From assembly GCA_035546635.1 (NCBI GenBank), contig DASZWJ010000028.1:248001-312000 (forward strand): DNA of 64,000 nt, given 5' to 3'. This stretch comes from Gammaproteobacteria bacterium. Its GTDB lineage: Bacteria; Pseudomonadota; Gammaproteobacteria; JAURND01. This document shows positions 24,228-33,967 of this stretch, piece after piece. Numbering within the stretch: the first letter of the stretch is position 1; each line of letters opens with the position of its first letter. The translations under genes were made by a program, and so were the position numbers. The notes under the pieces are model-generated. The model was not told the DNA's origin. It ran no database searches and saw only the letters and a list, made by a program, of their open reading frames with translations.

Positions 24228-25281
24228 CTATATGCCTCAGACTATGCTAGTCACAGGCGGGGCTGGGTTTATTGGTAGCCATTTTATCCGCTATGCGCTA
24301 AAAGCCCATCCCCATTTAAAAATTGTTAACCTAGATATATTAAGCTATGCTGGCTCGTTAAAAAATTTGGAACTACTTCCTGATGCAAATCGACATGAGT
24401 TTGTGGTCGGCAATATTTGTGATAGCGCACTGGTATCTCATTTGCTCAGTAAGTATAACATAGATACCATCGTGCATTTTGCAGCAGAAAGTCATGTAGA
24501 TCGATCTATCACAGGCCCAGCTGCATTTATAGAAACTAATCTTAATGGTACTTTTATTTTGTTGGAAGCTGCCCGGCAATATTGGCTCAATGAACGTCAA
24601 TTAAAGCCAGATGCGTGCCGTTTTCACCATGTTTCTACAGATGAAGTTTATGGGACATTATCAGAAACTGATCCGCCATTTACTGAATTGACGCCTTATG
24701 CACCCAATTCTCCTTATTCTGCCAGTAAAGCCGGTTCAGATCATTTGGTCCGTGCTTATTATGAAACCTATCATCTACCGGTGACTATTTCCAACTGCTC
24801 CAATAATTATGGGACTTACCAGCATCCTGAAAAATTTATTCCTACCGTGATCCGTAGTTGTCTCAATTGGCAGCCTATCCCGGTTTACGGTAATGGCAAG
24901 AACCGGCGTGACTGGTTATATGTTGAAGATCATTGTTCAGCAATTGATAAAGTTATTCGTCAGGGTACGCTTGGTGCAAAATATAATGTCGGCGGAGAAT
25001 GTGAAGTAGAAAATTTAAAATTGGCTAAAGAAATCACTCATATTATGGATAAATTATTTCCAAAAAATAATACCCATGAAAGCTTGATCTCGTTTGTGAC
25101 TGATAGGCCAGGGCATGATTGGCGCTATGCAATGGATATCCGCAAAATTTCCAGCGAATTACAATGGTTTCCAGAGACCTCTTTAGAAGATGGATTATTA
25201 AAAACCATAAAATGGTATGCACAAGAATCTTCCGCCAATGTGGCAAGGTCTGTTGATTCTGCGGCTGAGTTAAAAGCATGA
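24217..25281 (+). CDS. rmlB: dTDP-glucose 4,6-dehydratase
   Basis: 354 residues. TGGAGFIGSHFIR, HFAAESHVDRSI, HVSTDEVYG (Thr/Asp/Glu active-site triad) and YSASKAGSDH are all canonical RmlB. It produces dTDP-4-keto-6-deoxyglucose, which feeds both the rhamnose branch and the WecE/WecD branch. The start is one of two tandem ATGs at 24217 and 24220. Its TGA overlaps the next ATG (ATGA). Confidence 0.96.
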   Translation: MMNDYMPQTMLVTGGAGFIGSHFIRYALKAHPHLKIVNLDILSYAGSLKNLELLPDANRHEFVVGNICDSALVSHLLSKYNIDTIVHFAAESHVDRSITGPAAFIETNLNGTFILLEAARQYWLNERQLKPDACRFHHVSTDEVYGTLSETDPPFTELTPYAPNSPYSASKAGSDHLVRAYYETYHLPVTISNCSNNYGTYQHPEKFIPTVIRSCLNWQPIPVYGNGKNRRDWLYVEDHCSAIDKVIRQGTLGAKYNVGGECEVENLKLAKEITHIMDKLFPKNNTHESLISFVTDRPGHDWRYAMDIRKISSELQWFPETSLEDGLLKTIKWYAQESSANVARSVDSAAELKA

Positions 25282-26342
25282 GAGTTTTAGCGTTGACTCG
25301 TTATGATCGGCAAGCCGGTAGTTCCAGGTTGCGAACGTTACAATACTTACCATTTTGGCAAGCATCAGGCATTGAAGTGGATTTTTCGTGTCTTTTAGAT
25401 AAGCATTATTTGGCAGCGCTCTATGGAAAACGTCAAATAAACAAATTCCATATCATTAAAGCTTACTTGCGACGCATAAAACAATTATTACAGGCTAAAA
25501 AATATAAATTTTTATGGATAGAAAAAGAATTATTTCCCTGGATGCCGGCGTTAGCAGAAAAAATTTTACATAGACTAAACATACCTTATGTTGTCGATTA
25601 CGATGACGCAGTATTTCATTATTATGATTTACATCGTCAACCGTTGATACGGAGCATGTTGGGCAAAAAAATTGACCAGGTCATGCACCATGCTAGATTG
25701 GTCGTGGCGGGAAATGAATATCTGGCCAATCGTGCGAAAACGGCAGGCGCTAAAGAAATCGCCATTATTCCTACGGTGATTGACATAACGCGTTATGCAT
25801 TACCGGTGGCCACAGAAGATTCAACAGATTTAATTATTGGTTGGATCGGGGCTCCGACTACTTTTCGTTTACTGCAGACATTAGCGCCTGTGTTAGCAAA
25901 AGTTTTACCTAAATATAACGCAAAATTGTTAGTGGTAGGTGCTAAGGGTGAAGGTTTTGCTGATTTACCGGTTGAATGGTTAGACTGGAGTGAAGACTCT
26001 GAAGTAGAGGCTATTCAGCGTATGTCTATTGGAATTATGCCTTTACGTGATGTTCCTTTTGATCATGGTAAATGCGGTTATAAATTGATTCAATATATGG
26101 CTTGTTCCAAACCCGTGGTTGCCTCGCCTGTGGGTGTCAATAGCCAAATAGTGCAAGAGGGCAAGAATGGGTTTCTCGCTCAAACGGAAGAGCAATGGCA
26201 GGAAGCGTTGGAACGTTTATTGCGTGATGCCGGATTGCGGGACGCTATGGGACGACAAGGACGGTTATTAGTGGAGCAAAAATACTGTTTACAAGTGACA
26301 GCTCCTGTAATGATTGACCTTTTTCAAAAGACTTTCAAATAA
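25278..26342 (+). CDS. GT4-type glycosyltransferase
   Basis: 354 residues. The C-terminal GT-B lobe shows IIGWIGAPTTF, GIMPLRD and HGKCGYKLIQYMACSKPVVASPVGV, with the E-x7-E-like region replaced by KCGYKLIQYMA, as in a subset of GT4 enzymes from polysaccharide clusters. It is cytoplasmic or peripheral and adds a sugar to the lipid-linked repeat unit. It overlaps rmlB by ATGA and the following GT by TAATG, so all are co-translated. Confidence 0.85.
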   Translation: MRVLALTRYDRQAGSSRLRTLQYLPFWQASGIEVDFSCLLDKHYLAALYGKRQINKFHIIKAYLRRIKQLLQAKKYKFLWIEKELFPWMPALAEKILHRLNIPYVVDYDDAVFHYYDLHRQPLIRSMLGKKIDQVMHHARLVVAGNEYLANRAKTAGAKEIAIIPTVIDITRYALPVATEDSTDLIIGWIGAPTTFRLLQTLAPVLAKVLPKYNAKLLVVGAKGEGFADLPVEWLDWSEDSEVEAIQRMSIGIMPLRDVPFDHGKCGYKLIQYMACSKPVVASPVGVNSQIVQEGKNGFLAQTEEQWQEALERLLRDAGLRDAMGRQGRLLVEQKYCLQVTAPVMIDLFQKTFK

Positions 26343-27517
26343 TGACTAAATTAATTGTTGTTGCCCACCAATCACATACTTTAGTGAATCTACGGTTTCA
26401 CCTGATTACTGATTTTTTAAAAGCTGGGCTTAAGGTGACCGCTTTAGCACCACCGGATCAATATTTTGAAAATGCTCGTCAAAAACTCAATTCCATTGGC
26501 GTTGAATTACTACCGCTAGCGGTGCGCAATACCAGTTTAAATGTTTTCAATGATATTAAGCTTTTTTCGACATTAAAACGTTATTTCCGCGAGTTAAAGC
26601 CGGACCTGTTATTTTTTTATTCGATCAAACCCGTTATTTTTGGCAGTCTTGCTGCGAAGTTCAGTACACGGGCTAGAGTCAATGTCATGTTTCCGGGATT
26701 AGGTTATGTTTTTACCGGAGATTCTTATAAGCAACGCCTACTGCGTTTTTTAATAAAACCACTGTATAAATGGCTATTGGCTAGTGTTGATAACACATTT
26801 TTTCATAATGCTGATGATGCGGCGTTATTTTTACAATCAGGTTTAGTCAAACAAAACCAAGTCGTATTGACTGATGGTTCTGGGGTCGATACCCATCATT
26901 TTGCGCCGTTACCTTACCCTCAGCAACTTAGCTTTTTATTTGTAGGGCGTCTAATCCGCGATAAAGGCATCAATGAATTTATTGAGGCGGCAAGATGTGT
27001 AAAACAACAATACCCCGAAGTACGTTTCTTGATTGCGGGAGGGTTACACAATAATCCGACCGGACTAACGCAAAGCGCTTTGGATGAATTAATACAAAGC
27101 GGTGTGGTTGAATACCTCGGCGAATTAATGGATATCCGTGAAGCACTTAAGCAAGCTTCCGTTTTTGTATTGCCTTCTTATCGTGAAGGTTTGCCACGTT
27201 CAGCTTTAGAAGCTATGGCTACTGCTAGACCCATTATTACGACAGATGCGCCAGGATGTCGTGAAGTGGTGCGTTTGCAACAAAACGGTTTTTTAGCGCC
27301 GGTAAAAGACGTTGAGCATTTGGTAGAGTTTATGCATTATTTTATTGAACATCCTGAAGCGATTGCCCAAATGGGTGCAGTTAGCCGCGAGATAGCTGTC
27401 CAGCGTTTTGGGGTTTCTCGGATCAATAGAATCATGCTAGAGGCTATGAAAATTTTTCCTAGGATAGAAAATGAAGATATGGATGCTGCGAAAAACATAA
27501 CTGCCCACCCACTTTGA
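26342..27517 (+). CDS. GT4-type glycosyltransferase (WbuB/PglA-like)
   Basis: 391 residues, GT-B fold. The N-terminal lobe has LKPDLLFFYSIKPVIFGSLAAK and a GLGYVFTGD segment as in WbpT/PglA-type HexNAc transferases; the C-terminal lobe has FVGRLIRDKGI and the EGLPRSALEAMA nucleotide-sugar motif with its two glutamates. It probably extends the undecaprenyl-linked oligosaccharide, with donor unknown. Starts at the TAATG junction with the upstream GT; wbpO follows after 43 bp. Confidence 0.87.
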   Translation: MTKLIVVAHQSHTLVNLRFHLITDFLKAGLKVTALAPPDQYFENARQKLNSIGVELLPLAVRNTSLNVFNDIKLFSTLKRYFRELKPDLLFFYSIKPVIFGSLAAKFSTRARVNVMFPGLGYVFTGDSYKQRLLRFLIKPLYKWLLASVDNTFFHNADDAALFLQSGLVKQNQVVLTDGSGVDTHHFAPLPYPQQLSFLFVGRLIRDKGINEFIEAARCVKQQYPEVRFLIAGGLHNNPTGLTQSALDELIQSGVVEYLGELMDIREALKQASVFVLPSYREGLPRSALEAMATARPIITTDAPGCREVVRLQQNGFLAPVKDVEHLVEFMHYFIEHPEAIAQMGAVSREIAVQRFGVSRINRIMLEAMKIFPRIENEDMDAAKNITAHPL

Positions 27518-27560
27518 AAAGAGGGAGGGAGGTTAGCGAAAACTTTCTGAGTAAATTATT

Positions 27561-28850
27561 ATGCATAAATCGCGTCAGTTAGCTGTAATTGGTTTAGGAT
27601 ATGTTGGCTTGCCCGTGGCGGTAGCGTTTGCAGCAAAACGTCAAGTCATTGCTTTTGACATTAAGTTGCAACGTATCCTTGAGCTTAAAAATGGTATTGA
27701 TAAAACCGGTGAAGTATCTACAGAAAATTTGCAGCAAACCCATTTAAAATTTACTGCCGATCCCGAAGATTTGCACCAGGCTGATACCTTTATCGTCGCA
27801 GTTCCTACCCCAATTAACCGCGCCAAACAGCCAGATTTTACTCCTTTAATCGAAGCTTCAAAGTTAATCGGTCGTTATCTCAAACCTGGCGCAATTGTGA
27901 TTTATGAATCAACAGTTTATCCCGGTGCGACGGAAGAGGTTTGCGCTCCTATTTTAGAGCAAGCCTCGCAATTGCAATCCGGGGTAGATTTTTTTCTAGG
28001 ATATTCACCTGAGCGTATTAATCCAGGTGATCGCGAACATTCGTTTACTAAAATATGTAAAGTAGTTTCAGGACAAACTGAAGAGGTGTTAGAGATAATC
28101 GCCAATTTATACGCAGAAGTGGTAGAGGCGGGAGTTTATTCTGCGCCTAGCATCCAAGTGGCTGAGGCAGCTAAAGTTATTGAGAATACGCAGCGCGATC
28201 TCAATATCGCCTTGGTTAACGAATTGGCTATGATTTTTAACACCTTGAATATTGATACTGCTGAAGTGTTAAAAGCCGCAGCGACGAAGTGGAATTTTTT
28301 GCCATTCAAACCAGGACTAGTAGGGGGGCATTGCATTGGCGTTGATCCCTACTATCTGACACATAAAGCACTCATGAGCGGTCTGCACCCTGAAGTCATT
28401 TTAGCAGGGCGCCGTATCAATGATGATATGGGCAAATATATCGCTGCCCAAACCGTAAAACAGTTGATTCATGGGGGTGTTGCGATCAAGCAGTCACGCG
28501 TCGCAGTTTGTGGTTTAACGTTTAAAGAAAATTGCGCCGATATGCGCAATAGTAAGGTCGTCGATGTGGTACGAGAATTACAGGATTATGGCATTGAGGT
28601 AACGGTGCATGACCCTGTCGCCGAAGAGGCAGATATTCATCAAGAATATGGATTACAAACTGTTGATTTTGCCAATCTCGCCCGTATGGATGCTTTGATT
28701 TTAGCTGTTCCACATCAGTTTTATTTAGATAAAACACTGACGCAATTGACACAGTGCCTTTCAAACCCATTTAAGCTGGTTGTCGATGTTAAAAGTGTAT
28801 TGGATAGAAATGCATTGCATACACTGGGAGTTCAATTATGGCGACTATAG
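27561..28850 (+). CDS. wbpO: UDP-N-acetylhexosamine 6-dehydrogenase (WbpO/TviB type)
   Basis: 429 residues, UDP-sugar dehydrogenase fold. The N-terminal NAD site is GLGYVGLPVAVAFA and the catalytic Cys is C258 in GLVGGHCIGVDPYY, a form typical of WbpO/TviB rather than Ugd. It oxidises C6 of UDP-GalNAc or UDP-GlcNAc to the uronic acid. It overlaps the wbpP-type epimerase by 13 bp, the same pair as Vi antigen tviBC and P. aeruginosa O6 wbpOP, so UDP-GalNAcA is the likely product. Confidence 0.92.
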   Translation: MHKSRQLAVIGLGYVGLPVAVAFAAKRQVIAFDIKLQRILELKNGIDKTGEVSTENLQQTHLKFTADPEDLHQADTFIVAVPTPINRAKQPDFTPLIEASKLIGRYLKPGAIVIYESTVYPGATEEVCAPILEQASQLQSGVDFFLGYSPERINPGDREHSFTKICKVVSGQTEEVLEIIANLYAEVVEAGVYSAPSIQVAEAAKVIENTQRDLNIALVNELAMIFNTLNIDTAEVLKAAATKWNFLPFKPGLVGGHCIGVDPYYLTHKALMSGLHPEVILAGRRINDDMGKYIAAQTVKQLIHGGVAIKQSRVAVCGLTFKENCADMRNSKVVDVVRELQDYGIEVTVHDPVAEEADIHQEYGLQTVDFANLARMDALILAVPHQFYLDKTLTQLTQCLSNPFKLVVDVKSVLDRNALHTLGVQLWRL

Positions 28851-29854
28851 CTTATCAACAATTATGCCAACGTTTATCGCAGGAAAAATATACTTGGTTA
28901 GTTACAGGTGCGGCGGGTTTTATTGGCAGTCATTTAGTTGAGCAATTGCTGCGACTTTCGCAGCAGGTCATTGGCTTAGACAATTTTGCAACAGGGTATC
29001 AACATAATTTACAACAAGTATTAAATAATCTGCCGCCTGATCGGGCACAGCTTTTTCATTTTATCGAAGGTGATATTCGTGATTTAGCCGTTTGTCATCA
29101 AGCAACCGAAGGTGTTGATCTGGTATTGCATCAGGCGGCATTAGGTAGTGTGCCGCGCTCAATTAAAGATCCATTAACCACGCATGCGGTGAATGTTGAT
29201 GGATTTATGAATATGTTGACGGCTGCGCAGAAAAATAATGTCAGACGTTTTGTTTATGCTTCTTCCAGTTCGGTGTATGGCGACTCTCCAATACTGCCTA
29301 AAGTTGAACATCACCTTGGTCAATTATTATCGCCATATGCTGTGAGTAAAATGACAAATGAACTGTATGGTAAAGTGTTTACCCGTTGTTATAATTTTGT
29401 GACTTTTGGGTTACGCTATTTTAATGTATTTGGCGCAAGGCAGAGCCCTGTTGGACCCTATGCTGCGGTGTTACCGCGTTGGGTACAGAGTTTGCTATCG
29501 GGTGAGCAGGCGGTAATTTATGGTGATGGCACCACTACCCGTGATTTTTGTTTTATAGATAATGTGGTACAGGCAAATTTATTAGCTGCTATGACGGATA
29601 ATTCAAAAGCTTTTGGTCAGGTGTTTAATATCGCGGTGGGTCAGCAGACTTCCTTGAATGCCTTATTTAAGCAAATAGCGACTTTGCTGGGTGTTGCTGA
29701 TGCCGGCCCGGTTTATCAAGCGTTTCGTCCTGGTGATATCAAAGATTCGTTGGCGGATATCACTTTAGCTAAAGAATTATTGGGTTATGTGCCTACACAT
29801 GATGTGAATGATGGGTTGGGGGTGGCAATGGCTTGGTATAGAAAGCAAAAATAA
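28838..29854 (+). CDS. wbpP: UDP-GlcNAc(A) C4-epimerase (WbpP/TviC type)
   Basis: 338-residue extended SDR. VTGAAGFIGSHLVE, SSSVYGD and YAVSKMTNE (YxxxK) are visible, together with the HQAALGSVPRS stretch typical of WbpP/TviC. It interconverts gluco and galacto configurations of UDP-N-acetylhexosamines or their uronates. It is coupled to wbpO by overlap. The 106-bp gap downstream holds a degenerate CTTCTCC repeat (29869-29876 to 29931) with a small GCACT/AGTGC hairpin. Confidence 0.92.
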   Translation: MATIAYQQLCQRLSQEKYTWLVTGAAGFIGSHLVEQLLRLSQQVIGLDNFATGYQHNLQQVLNNLPPDRAQLFHFIEGDIRDLAVCHQATEGVDLVLHQAALGSVPRSIKDPLTTHAVNVDGFMNMLTAAQKNNVRRFVYASSSSVYGDSPILPKVEHHLGQLLSPYAVSKMTNELYGKVFTRCYNFVTFGLRYFNVFGARQSPVGPYAAVLPRWVQSLLSGEQAVIYGDGTTTRDFCFIDNVVQANLLAAMTDNSKAFGQVFNIAVGQQTSLNALFKQIATLLGVADAGPVYQAFRPGDIKDSLADITLAKELLGYVPTHDVNDGLGVAMAWYRKQK

Positions 29855-29960
29855 AGTATAGCTTAAATCCTTCTCCACTAGCGGCAAAAGGTTAAATTAA
29901 GCACTGTAGTGCCTATGCCCAGAAGGGGAAGAGGAAAAAATTAAAGAATGTGAGTAAATA

Positions 29961-30887
29961 ATGACTACCTATCTTGTCACTGGTGCAAATGGTTTTATCG
30001 CAAATCGCCTTTGCACACATTTACTAAACCAGGGGATCGCTGTTATAGGCACCGTGCGTGATGCATCACGTTCAGTCCCCAAAGGCGTGCAGCCCAAGGT
30101 CACAGGTTCGATCTGTGCGACTACCGATTGGAGTTCGGCTTTAACAGGTGTTGACGTAGTCTATCATTTGGCCTCAACAGTACACCGACTAGACATTCAG
30201 GATGCTGCAATTTATCAAACAACCATTACCGCAGCCACAGCCACATTGGCAGAGCAGGCAGCAGCCGCGGGTGTTAAGCGACTGGTACTACTCAGTACCG
30301 CCAGTGTTTATGGAGAAACAAGTACGAATTCATTAACAGAAGATGCGCAAAAACAGCCCGTTACACTTTATGGAAAAACCAAACTGCAGGCTGAAATGGA
30401 ATTGCAGGCTATCGCACAACAAACTGCATTAGAAACTGTGATTGTGCGCGCACCCATGGTGTATGGTAAAGACGCGCCAGGTAATTTCAATGCATTAGTT
30501 AGATTGGTACAAAAAATCCCTTTGCTACCTTTTGGCTTAGCCCTGGAAAAACGCAGTTTTATTGGTATTGATAATTTATTAGATTTTTTATTGTTGTGCG
30601 CGAGGAGCCCAGCGGCAGCCAATAAAGTATTTAATGTTGCTGATGATGATGATATGAATTTGAAAGACTTATGTATGATGATTGCTTTGATACTCCATAA
30701 AAAATGTTTGTTATTACCTGTTCCACCGGCGCTCATGCAAGTGGGTTTAACAGCCATAGGCAAAGCGAGTATGTATAATAAGTTATTTGAATCACTGAGA
30801 CTGGATGTGACGCGGGCTAAAGCCGTGTTAGCGTGGAAACCAGCCCATACGTTACATGAGCAGTTAATAAAAGCTTTGCAGTTATGA
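29961..30887 (+). CDS. wbpV: SDR sugar reductase, WbpV/WbpK-like
   Basis: 308 residues. VTGANGFIANRLC at the N-terminus, STASVYGE and YGKTKLQAE (YxxxK) identify a nucleotide-sugar 4-keto reductase/epimerase. Immediately followed by wbpL (4-bp overlap) and wbpM, the same order as P. aeruginosa O6, where WbpV reduces the WbpM product to UDP-QuiNAc. The FucNAc-forming relative WbpK is an alternative; sequence alone does not settle the stereochemistry. Confidence 0.83.
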   Translation: MTTYLVTGANGFIANRLCTHLLNQGIAVIGTVRDASRSVPKGVQPKVTGSICATTDWSSALTGVDVVYHLASTVHRLDIQDAAIYQTTITAATATLAEQAAAAGVKRLVLLSTASVYGETSTNSLTEDAQKQPVTLYGKTKLQAEMELQAIAQQTALETVIVRAPMVYGKDAPGNFNALVRLVQKIPLLPFGLALEKRSFIGIDNLLDFLLLCARSPAAANKVFNVADDDDMNLKDLCMMIALILHKKCLLLPVPPALMQVGLTAIGKASMYNKLFESLRLDVTRAKAVLAWKPAHTLHEQLIKALQL

Positions 30888-31933
30888 TATACCTAATTTT
30901 AATACTATTATTTATTCTCTCCCTTGTTATAACCTATGGTTATATCCATTTAGCAGTGAGAAAAAAATGGCTTGATGTACCTAATCAACGCAGTTCGCAT
31001 ACGCGCATTGTTCCACGCGGTGGCGGCTTGGTGTTTATTAGCTTATGGCTGTTAGCCGCCGTGATTGCCAGCTTTTTTCAATTGTGGACTGTTAGACAAT
31101 TTCTGGCTGTTATTCCTTCCGCTATTATAATCGCGGTTACCGCTTTTTATGATGACCGTCATTCTTTATCAGCGAAATATCGCTCATGCGCCTATGTGGC
31201 TGCGGCATGTATCAGTGTTGGTGCATTAGGGGGATTCGATCATCTCATCATTGCCAAAAATTTAAGCATACCTTTGGGTTGGTTAGGCTCTATCATCGCT
31301 ATTTTAATCATCGCATGGTCGATCAACCTGTTTAATTTTATGGATGGTATTGATAGCATCGCTGGAGTTGAAGCTTTATTTATCTTGGGTGTGGGTGGTT
31401 TTTTCCTGCAACAATCAGGCGGGCAGAGTATGGCATTTTTATCTTGGATGCTAGCAGCCACGATTGCCGGCTTTCTGGTGCTCAATAAATCTCCGGCCAA
31501 AGTATTTATGGGTGATGTGGGTAGCGCCAGTTTGGGTTTTATTATCCTGGTCATCGCTTTATTGGCAGATAAATACTATGGGATTCCATTGTTGCTTTGG
31601 CTAATTTTGTATGGTGTATTTCTATTTGATGCGACTATCACGCTGGTACGCCGCATATTGGCCAAGGAAGTCTGGTATCACGCACATCGACTTCACGCCT
31701 ATCAACGTTTGCATCAGTTAGGGTGGAGCCATGGCCAGGTAGTATGGGCAGTCATTGGAGTGAATTCTTTTTTGGCGGTTTTGGCAATTTTAGGCTTTTA
31801 TTATCAAAATTTAATGATTTGGTTGGCTATCTTTGCACTGGGAGTTTTGGTATTGTTGTACAAAATTGTGGAAAATCTTAATCCTATGTATCGTAAACCC
31901 AATTACTTGCCTCCGTTGAAAAAGGGGGATTAA
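30884..31933 (+). CDS. wbpL: Undecaprenyl-phosphate sugar-1-phosphate transferase (WbpL/WecA family)
   Basis: 349 residues with about ten transmembrane helices. Canonical PNPT motifs are present: RSSHTRIVPRGGG near the N-terminus, NLFNFMDGIDSIAG (metal Asp), FMGDVGSASLGF and the HAHRLHAYQ His cluster in the last cytoplasmic loop. It starts O-unit assembly by moving a HexNAc-1-phosphate (QuiNAc or FucNAc in WbpL) onto undecaprenyl phosphate. This is the only clear initiating transferase in the window. Confidence 0.93.
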   Translation: MIYLILILLFILSLVITYGYIHLAVRKKWLDVPNQRSSHTRIVPRGGGLVFISLWLLAAVIASFFQLWTVRQFLAVIPSAIIIAVTAFYDDRHSLSAKYRSCAYVAAACISVGALGGFDHLIIAKNLSIPLGWLGSIIAILIIAWSINLFNFMDGIDSIAGVEALFILGVGGFFLQQSGGQSMAFLSWMLAATIAGFLVLNKSPAKVFMGDVGSASLGFIILVIALLADKYYGIPLLLWLILYGVFLFDATITLVRRILAKEVWYHAHRLHAYQRLHQLGWSHGQVVWAVIGVNSFLAVLAILGFYYQNLMIWLAIFALGVLVLLYKIVENLNPMYRKPNYLPPLKKGD

Positions 31934-32081
31934 GGGGGGTAGAGGCATGAAGCCACTTATTGACGCTGGCATCCCGGCAAGCTTTGTAGCTTGCGATCCA
32001 CTTTTCAAAGTGGTGTGAATACTTGCTTGTAAATATAGAATGGTCAGGTATCGTTACGCAAAGCTATTAGGAAATATATAC

Positions 32082-33965
32082 GTGAAAATGAAATATGCCA
32101 CCTTAAAGAAACGCTCTATTGTGTTTTGCCATGACTTAGTGATGATCGTATTGGCATGGTATGCTGCTTATTGGCTGCGTTTTAACCTGGGCGAGGTGCC
32201 GGCAGATAAACTTCAACAAGCTGAAATTATTCTGCCCATGCTCATGGTCATACAGGTTGGGTTTTATTGGATATTTGGTTTATATCGCGGTATATGGCGC
32301 TTTGCCTCGTTGCCTGATCTGATGCGTATTGTCAAAGCAGTGGTTACGGCTGTTATTCTCACGATAGTCATACTTTTCTTGGATAAACGTCTCATTCAGG
32401 TACCGCGCTCCATTTTTCCGCTTTATGGTTTATTGCTTATCATGTTTTTAGGTGGGTCGCGTTTCCTTTATCGTTGGTCTAAAGACAAAGGTAAACGACA
32501 TGGCAAGCGGGTTTTAATTGTAGGGGCAGGTCAGGCTGGTGAAGGTATAGCCCGTGATTTGAAACGGGATGTGAATAGAGAATATCATGCAGTGGCTTTT
32601 GTCGATGATAGGGTTAGCAAAGAAGGTCAGGAAATACAGGGTATACGCGTCGTAGGGACGACCAGAGTGATTCCGGCGATTGTTAAACGCTATCAGATTG
32701 ATTTAATCATTATTGCTATGCCGTCTGCCCGATCTGCAGATATGCGGCGTATTGTGGAATATTGCGAATCAACTGGCGTGCCATTTCGGACACTACCGGG
32801 ATTAGATCATTTAGCTAGTGGCAATGTTAAAATTGATGCCTTACGAGAAGTCTCTTTAGAAGATTTATTAGGTCGAGACCCAGTATCATTGGACTGGCAG
32901 GATATCCGCCGTGGCATTGAAGAGCGGACGGTCATGGTGTCGGGCGGTGGTGGTTCAATCGGATCAGAGCTATGCCGGCAGGTGGCGCGCCTTGCTCCTA
33001 AAAAGCTGATTGTAATCGAACAAAATGAATATAATCTGTATTCTCTTAAAATGGAAATCAGTCAGAAATTTCCAGAAATTGATTTTATGGGTTATTTGGT
33101 TGATGTCACTGACCGAGTTGCAGTACGTGAAGTCATGTGTCAAAACCGAATAGATGTCGTATTCCACGCAGCAGCGTATAAACATGTGCCTATGTTGGAA
33201 AGCCAGTTGCGAGTGGCAATACACAATAATACCTTGGGTACGCAGATTCTCGCGGAAGAAGCGGTAGCGACCAAAGTTAAAAAATTCGTATTAATCTCAA
33301 CGGACAAAGCCGTAAATCCTAGTAATGTGATGGGAGCTACTAAAAGAGCAGCGGAAATTTTTATACAAAACTATAATGCCCATTCTGATACAAAATTTAT
33401 AACCGTACGATTTGGTAATGTCCTGGGCTCTGCTGGGAGCGTTGTGCCTTTATTTCGTAAACAAATAGAGTCGGGTGGCCCAGTGACTGTGACTCATCCA
33501 GAAATAACACGTTTCTTTATGACTATCCCCGAAGCGACACAATTAATTTTACAAGCCACAGTGATGGGGAGTGGCGGTGAAATTTTTGTACTTGATATGG
33601 GAGATCCGATTAAAATACGCTATTTGGCCGAACAGATGATCTTGTTAGCCGGTTTAACGTTGGGAGAAGATATAGAAATTCAATATACCGGCTTACGTCC
33701 TGGTGAAAAACTTTATGAAGAACTATTTCACGAATCTGAGGCGCTTAAAAAAACTGCACATGAAAAAATCTTACAGGCCTCTTATCGCGAACGCGATTGG
33801 CCAAAACTGCTTGAGACATTAAAAGAGATGAAACAAGCCTGTGATGAGAATAAAGAATCGAAATTGTGGCATCTGTTGTTATTATTGGTCCCAGAGTACT
33901 CAAGAGCAGCAATTATTGAGCTTGTTGGGAATAATCAACCCACTCTCGTACCCGAAGAAATATAA
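32082..33965 (+). CDS. wbpM: UDP-GlcNAc 4,6-dehydratase WbpM (membrane-bound)
   Basis: 627 residues from GTG 32082 (AGGA at 32069-32072); in-frame ATGs at 32040 and 32088 are alternatives. Four N-terminal TM helices (about 5-120), a CoA-binding-like Rossmann domain with VGAGQAGEG, then a large SDR domain with SGGGGSIGSELCRQ and STDKAVNPSNVMGATKR, in which Met replaces the usual active-site Tyr as known for WbpM. It makes UDP-4-keto-6-deoxy-GlcNAc, the substrate for WbpV. ugd follows after 2 bp. Confidence 0.95.
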   Translation: MKMKYATLKKRSIVFCHDLVMIVLAWYAAYWLRFNLGEVPADKLQQAEIILPMLMVIQVGFYWIFGLYRGIWRFASLPDLMRIVKAVVTAVILTIVILFLDKRLIQVPRSIFPLYGLLLIMFLGGSRFLYRWSKDKGKRHGKRVLIVGAGQAGEGIARDLKRDVNREYHAVAFVDDRVSKEGQEIQGIRVVGTTRVIPAIVKRYQIDLIIIAMPSARSADMRRIVEYCESTGVPFRTLPGLDHLASGNVKIDALREVSLEDLLGRDPVSLDWQDIRRGIEERTVMVSGGGGSIGSELCRQVARLAPKKLIVIEQNEYNLYSLKMEISQKFPEIDFMGYLVDVTDRVAVREVMCQNRIDVVFHAAAYKHVPMLESQLRVAIHNNTLGTQILAEEAVATKVKKFVLISTDKAVNPSNVMGATKRAAEIFIQNYNAHSDTKFITVRFGNVLGSAGSVVPLFRKQIESGGPVTVTHPEITRFFMTIPEATQLILQATVMGSGGEIFVLDMGDPIKIRYLAEQMILLAGLTLGEDIEIQYTGLRPGEKLYEELFHESEALKKTAHEKILQASYRERDWPKLLETLKEMKQACDENKESKLWHLLLLLVPEYSRAAIIELVGNNQPTLVPEEI

Positions 33966-33967
33966 TT

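Noticed and set aside
30080-30130. tRNA T-loop-like GGTTCGATC stretch
   Set aside because: It is inside the wbpV coding sequence and no cloverleaf or acceptor stem can be drawn.
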